From: Salinispora cortesiana
GTDB lineage: Bacteria > Actinomycetota > Actinomycetes > Mycobacteriales > Micromonosporaceae
DNA length: 64,000 bases
Direction of reading: 5' to 3'
NCBI RefSeq assembly: GCF_000484695.1
Contig: NZ_AXVR01000005.1
Span: 1-64,000 of the forward strand
Positions 62,322-64,000 of the stretch are shown here, piece by piece. A model generated the notes under the pieces. It had not been told where the DNA came from. It saw nothing but the letters and a program-made list of their open reading frames with translations, and did not search any database. The position numbers were made by a program, and so were the translations under genes. The number at the start of each line of letters is the position of its first letter. Position 1 is the stretch's first letter.

Positions 62322-64000
62322 GTGGCCACGGTTCGAAACGGTCCGTTGATTGGGCTGTCCCTCCAGATTCTCCTGTCAACCGGGTTGGCCGGGACGGTGG
62401 GGCTCGGCGCCGCCGGTTGGTGCGCCGGCCTCGCGTACGGGTTGGTGGTGTGCCTGGCGCTCAGTCGCGGCCTGCACCTGGCGGCGAGGGGCCTCGGGCC
62501 GGCCGACCGAGTGACGCTCGCTCGGGCGGTGCTCATCGGCGCGGTCGTCGCGCTGGTGGCGGACGGGCTCACCGGCCGCCCGGTGCCGGTCGGGCTCCTG
62601 ACCGCTCTCGCCGCGGTGGCGCTGTCGCTGGACGCGGTTGATGGCTACGTGGCCCGACGCACCGGCACCGAGAGCGCGTTCGGCGCCCGGTTCGACATGG
62701 AGATCGACAGCGTCCTGGTGGCGGTGCTCAGTCTGCACGTGGCACCCGTGGTGGGGCCCTGGGTGCTGATCCTCGGTGCGATGCGGTACGTGTTCCTCGT
62801 CGCCGGCTGGGCCCTGCCCTGGCTACGCGGGCCGCTCCCGCCGCGCTACTGGCGCAAGGTGGTCGCGGCGGCCCTCGGCGTGGTGTTGCTGGTGGTGACG
62901 TCCCGACTGCTGTCGAGCGCGGTCGGCGGGCTGCTCGCCCTGGCGGTGTTGGTGCTGCAACTGGAGTCGTTTGGCCGGGACGTGGCCTGGCGGTGGCGGC
63001 GCCGCGCCGACCCGCCGCCGGCCCCGCTGCCGACGGCACCCACCGAGGCAGCGGGGCCACGGTGGCCGGCATGGCGGCGACGGATACCCGCCACGCTGGC
63101 GGTGCTGCTGGTGTTGGCCGCCCTCACCGTGCCGCGGCAGCCCAGTCACCTGGTACCGGCCGCGCTACTGCGGATCCCGCTGGAAGGTCTCGCGTTGGCG
63201 GCTCTCCTGCTCGCCGTGCCCGCCCGGGCACGGCGGCCGGTGGCCGCACTGGCGGGGACGCTGCTCGGGCTGCTGGTGGTGGTCAAGGCTGCCGACCTGA
63301 GCTTCCACAGCACCCTCGGCCGGCCGGTCGACCTGGCCCTGGACTGGCGCCTCCTCGACGAGACGTTCACCTTTGTCAGCGCCTCGGTTGGCCGAGGCGG
63401 CGCGATCGTGGCGTCCGTCGGCGCCGGCCTACTGGTGGGGACGCTGTTGACGGTCACCACCTGGGCGGTCCTGCGGCTGAGTCGACTGCTGTCCGGGCGC
63501 CCGGACAGCGCGCGGCGGATACTGGTGGGCCTGGTGGTGCTCTGGCTGGTGGCCGCCGCCACCGGGGTACGGATTGTCCCCGGTCTCCCGGTGGCCGACG
63601 CCGCCACAACCGACCTGGTCCGGGCGCACGCCGCGCAGGTGCAGGCACGCCTTCAGGACCGCGCGAACTTCGCCGACCGGGTGAACATCGACCCGTACCG
63701 CCTGGTCCCCGACGATCAGCTGCTGACCGCGCTGGAGGGCAAGGATGTCCTGGTCGCCTTCGTGGAGAGCTACGGGCGGGACGTGGTGCAGGAGCCGGAG
63801 TTCGCCGCCGTCGAGAGGGTGCTCGACGAGGGGCAGCGGCGACTCTCCGCCGCCGGCTTCGGTGCCCGCAGCGCCTTCCTCACCTCGCCCACCGCCGGAG
63901 GGGGTAGCTGGCTGGCCCACGCGACGCTGCTCTCCGGGCTCTGGATCGACAACAACCAGCGGCACCAGACGCTGCTGGCCAGCGAGCGGACCCCTCTCGG
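62322..64000 (+). CDS. CDP-alcohol phosphatidyltransferase fused to a sulfatase-like domain (partial, runs off window)
   Basis: An uninterrupted frame of at least 559 codons leaves the window. Residues 60-180 are a CDP-alcohol phosphatidyltransferase with every motif residue of D-x2-DG-x2-AR-x8-G-x3-D-x3-D: Asp104, Asp107, Gly108, Ala111, Arg112, Gly121, Asp125, Asp129. Further hydrophobic segments follow (about 255-420). From about residue 475 there is an alkaline-phosphatase-superfamily pattern (LVAFVESYGRDVVQ, SPTAGGGSWLAHATLLSGL) as in LTA-synthase-like sulfatases. It should join a phospho-alcohol to lipid and modify or transfer it outside. GTG 62322 has AGGGAGG five bases upstream. It diverges from the pteridine-type operon and probably belongs to it. 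Confidence 0.85.
   Translation, partial: MATVRNGPLIGLSLQILLSTGLAGTVGLGAAGWCAGLAYGLVVCLALSRGLHLAARGLGPADRVTLARAVLIGAVVALVADGLTGRPVPVGLLTALAAVALSLDAVDGYVARRTGTESAFGARFDMEIDSVLVAVLSLHVAPVVGPWVLILGAMRYVFLVAGWALPWLRGPLPPRYWRKVVAAALGVVLLVVTSRLLSSAVGGLLALAVLVLQLESFGRDVAWRWRRRADPPPAPLPTAPTEAAGPRWPAWRRRIPATLAVLLVLAALTVPRQPSHLVPAALLRIPLEGLALAALLLAVPARARRPVAALAGTLLGLLVVVKAADLSFHSTLGRPVDLALDWRLLDETFTFVSASVGRGGAIVASVGAGLLVGTLLTVTTWAVLRLSRLLSGRPDSARRILVGLVVLWLVAAATGVRIVPGLPVADAATTDLVRAHAAQVQARLQDRANFADRVNIDPYRLVPDDQLLTALEGKDVLVAFVESYGRDVVQEPEFAAVERVLDEGQRRLSAAGFGARSAFLTSPTAGGGSWLAHATLLSGLWIDNNQRHQTLLASERTPL

Noticed and set aside
1-64000. tRNA, rRNA, transposase or integrase genes
   Set aside because: None was recognised on either strand; the only insertion-like traces are the direct repeats and palindrome around the isomerase gene.

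Overview
The window is very GC-rich, uses many GTG starts and packs most genes into runs with 4-base ATGA/GTGA overlaps. It carries desferrioxamine genes, a DtxR-type iron box and a large cobalamin operon. Together these point to an actinomycete, most likely Micromonosporaceae (Micromonospora/Salinispora type). That family call is an inference from gene families; the genus cannot be fixed from the sequence alone.

Layout. 1-9 kb: a secreted beta-helix repeat protein, a DUF5995-like protein, a large LuxR/AAA regulator divergent from an adenylate-cyclase/ATPase whose frame runs into an antisense PaaI thioesterase, and a tandem pair of fluoride channels. 9-25.6 kb: one minus-strand cobalamin operon of 12 overlapping genes (cobN, chlI/chlD fusion, cobO, cobB, cobI, cobM, cbiD, cobL, cbiG-cobJ fusion, ferredoxin, cobH, cbiX-cobA fusion). 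It lies behind a cobalamin riboswitch and a small ORF with a strong ribosome site. 25.7-34.6 kb: accessory genes, comprising a frameshifted PucR-type regulator, an FAD dehydrogenase, a hydroxypyruvate isomerase flanked by 21-base direct repeats, an MFS/LacI pair with a palindromic operator, a Vat-type acetyltransferase and a conserved unknown. 34.6-44.3 kb: an ABC exporter, an asparagine-synthetase-like amidotransferase convergent with a YbdK-type ligase, a Fur-family regulator, and a molybdate operon led by an HTH-Mop protein. 44.4-56.5 kb: the desferrioxamine locus, desABCD with a binding protein on one strand and FecCD permeases, ATPase, penicillin amidase and a second GNAT on the other, both leaving from one iron-box region. 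56.6-64 kb: a seven-gene minus-strand operon (MDR dehydrogenase, PTPS-like protein, glycosyltransferase, methyltransferase, flippase-like membrane protein, GTP cyclohydrolase II, RibD-type reductase). It is divergent from a CDP-alcohol phosphatidyltransferase fused to a sulfatase-like domain that leaves the window.

How they work together. The cobalamin operon mixes early-cobalt enzymes (CbiX with an MXCXXC motif, CbiG, CbiD) with a late-insertion chelatase (CobN plus ChlI/D-like). The des locus makes, may modify, and re-imports a hydroxamate siderophore under iron control. The last operon combines GTP-derived pyrimidine/pterin chemistry with sugar, methyl and membrane steps. I know of no described product for it, and it is the best candidate for an undescribed system here.
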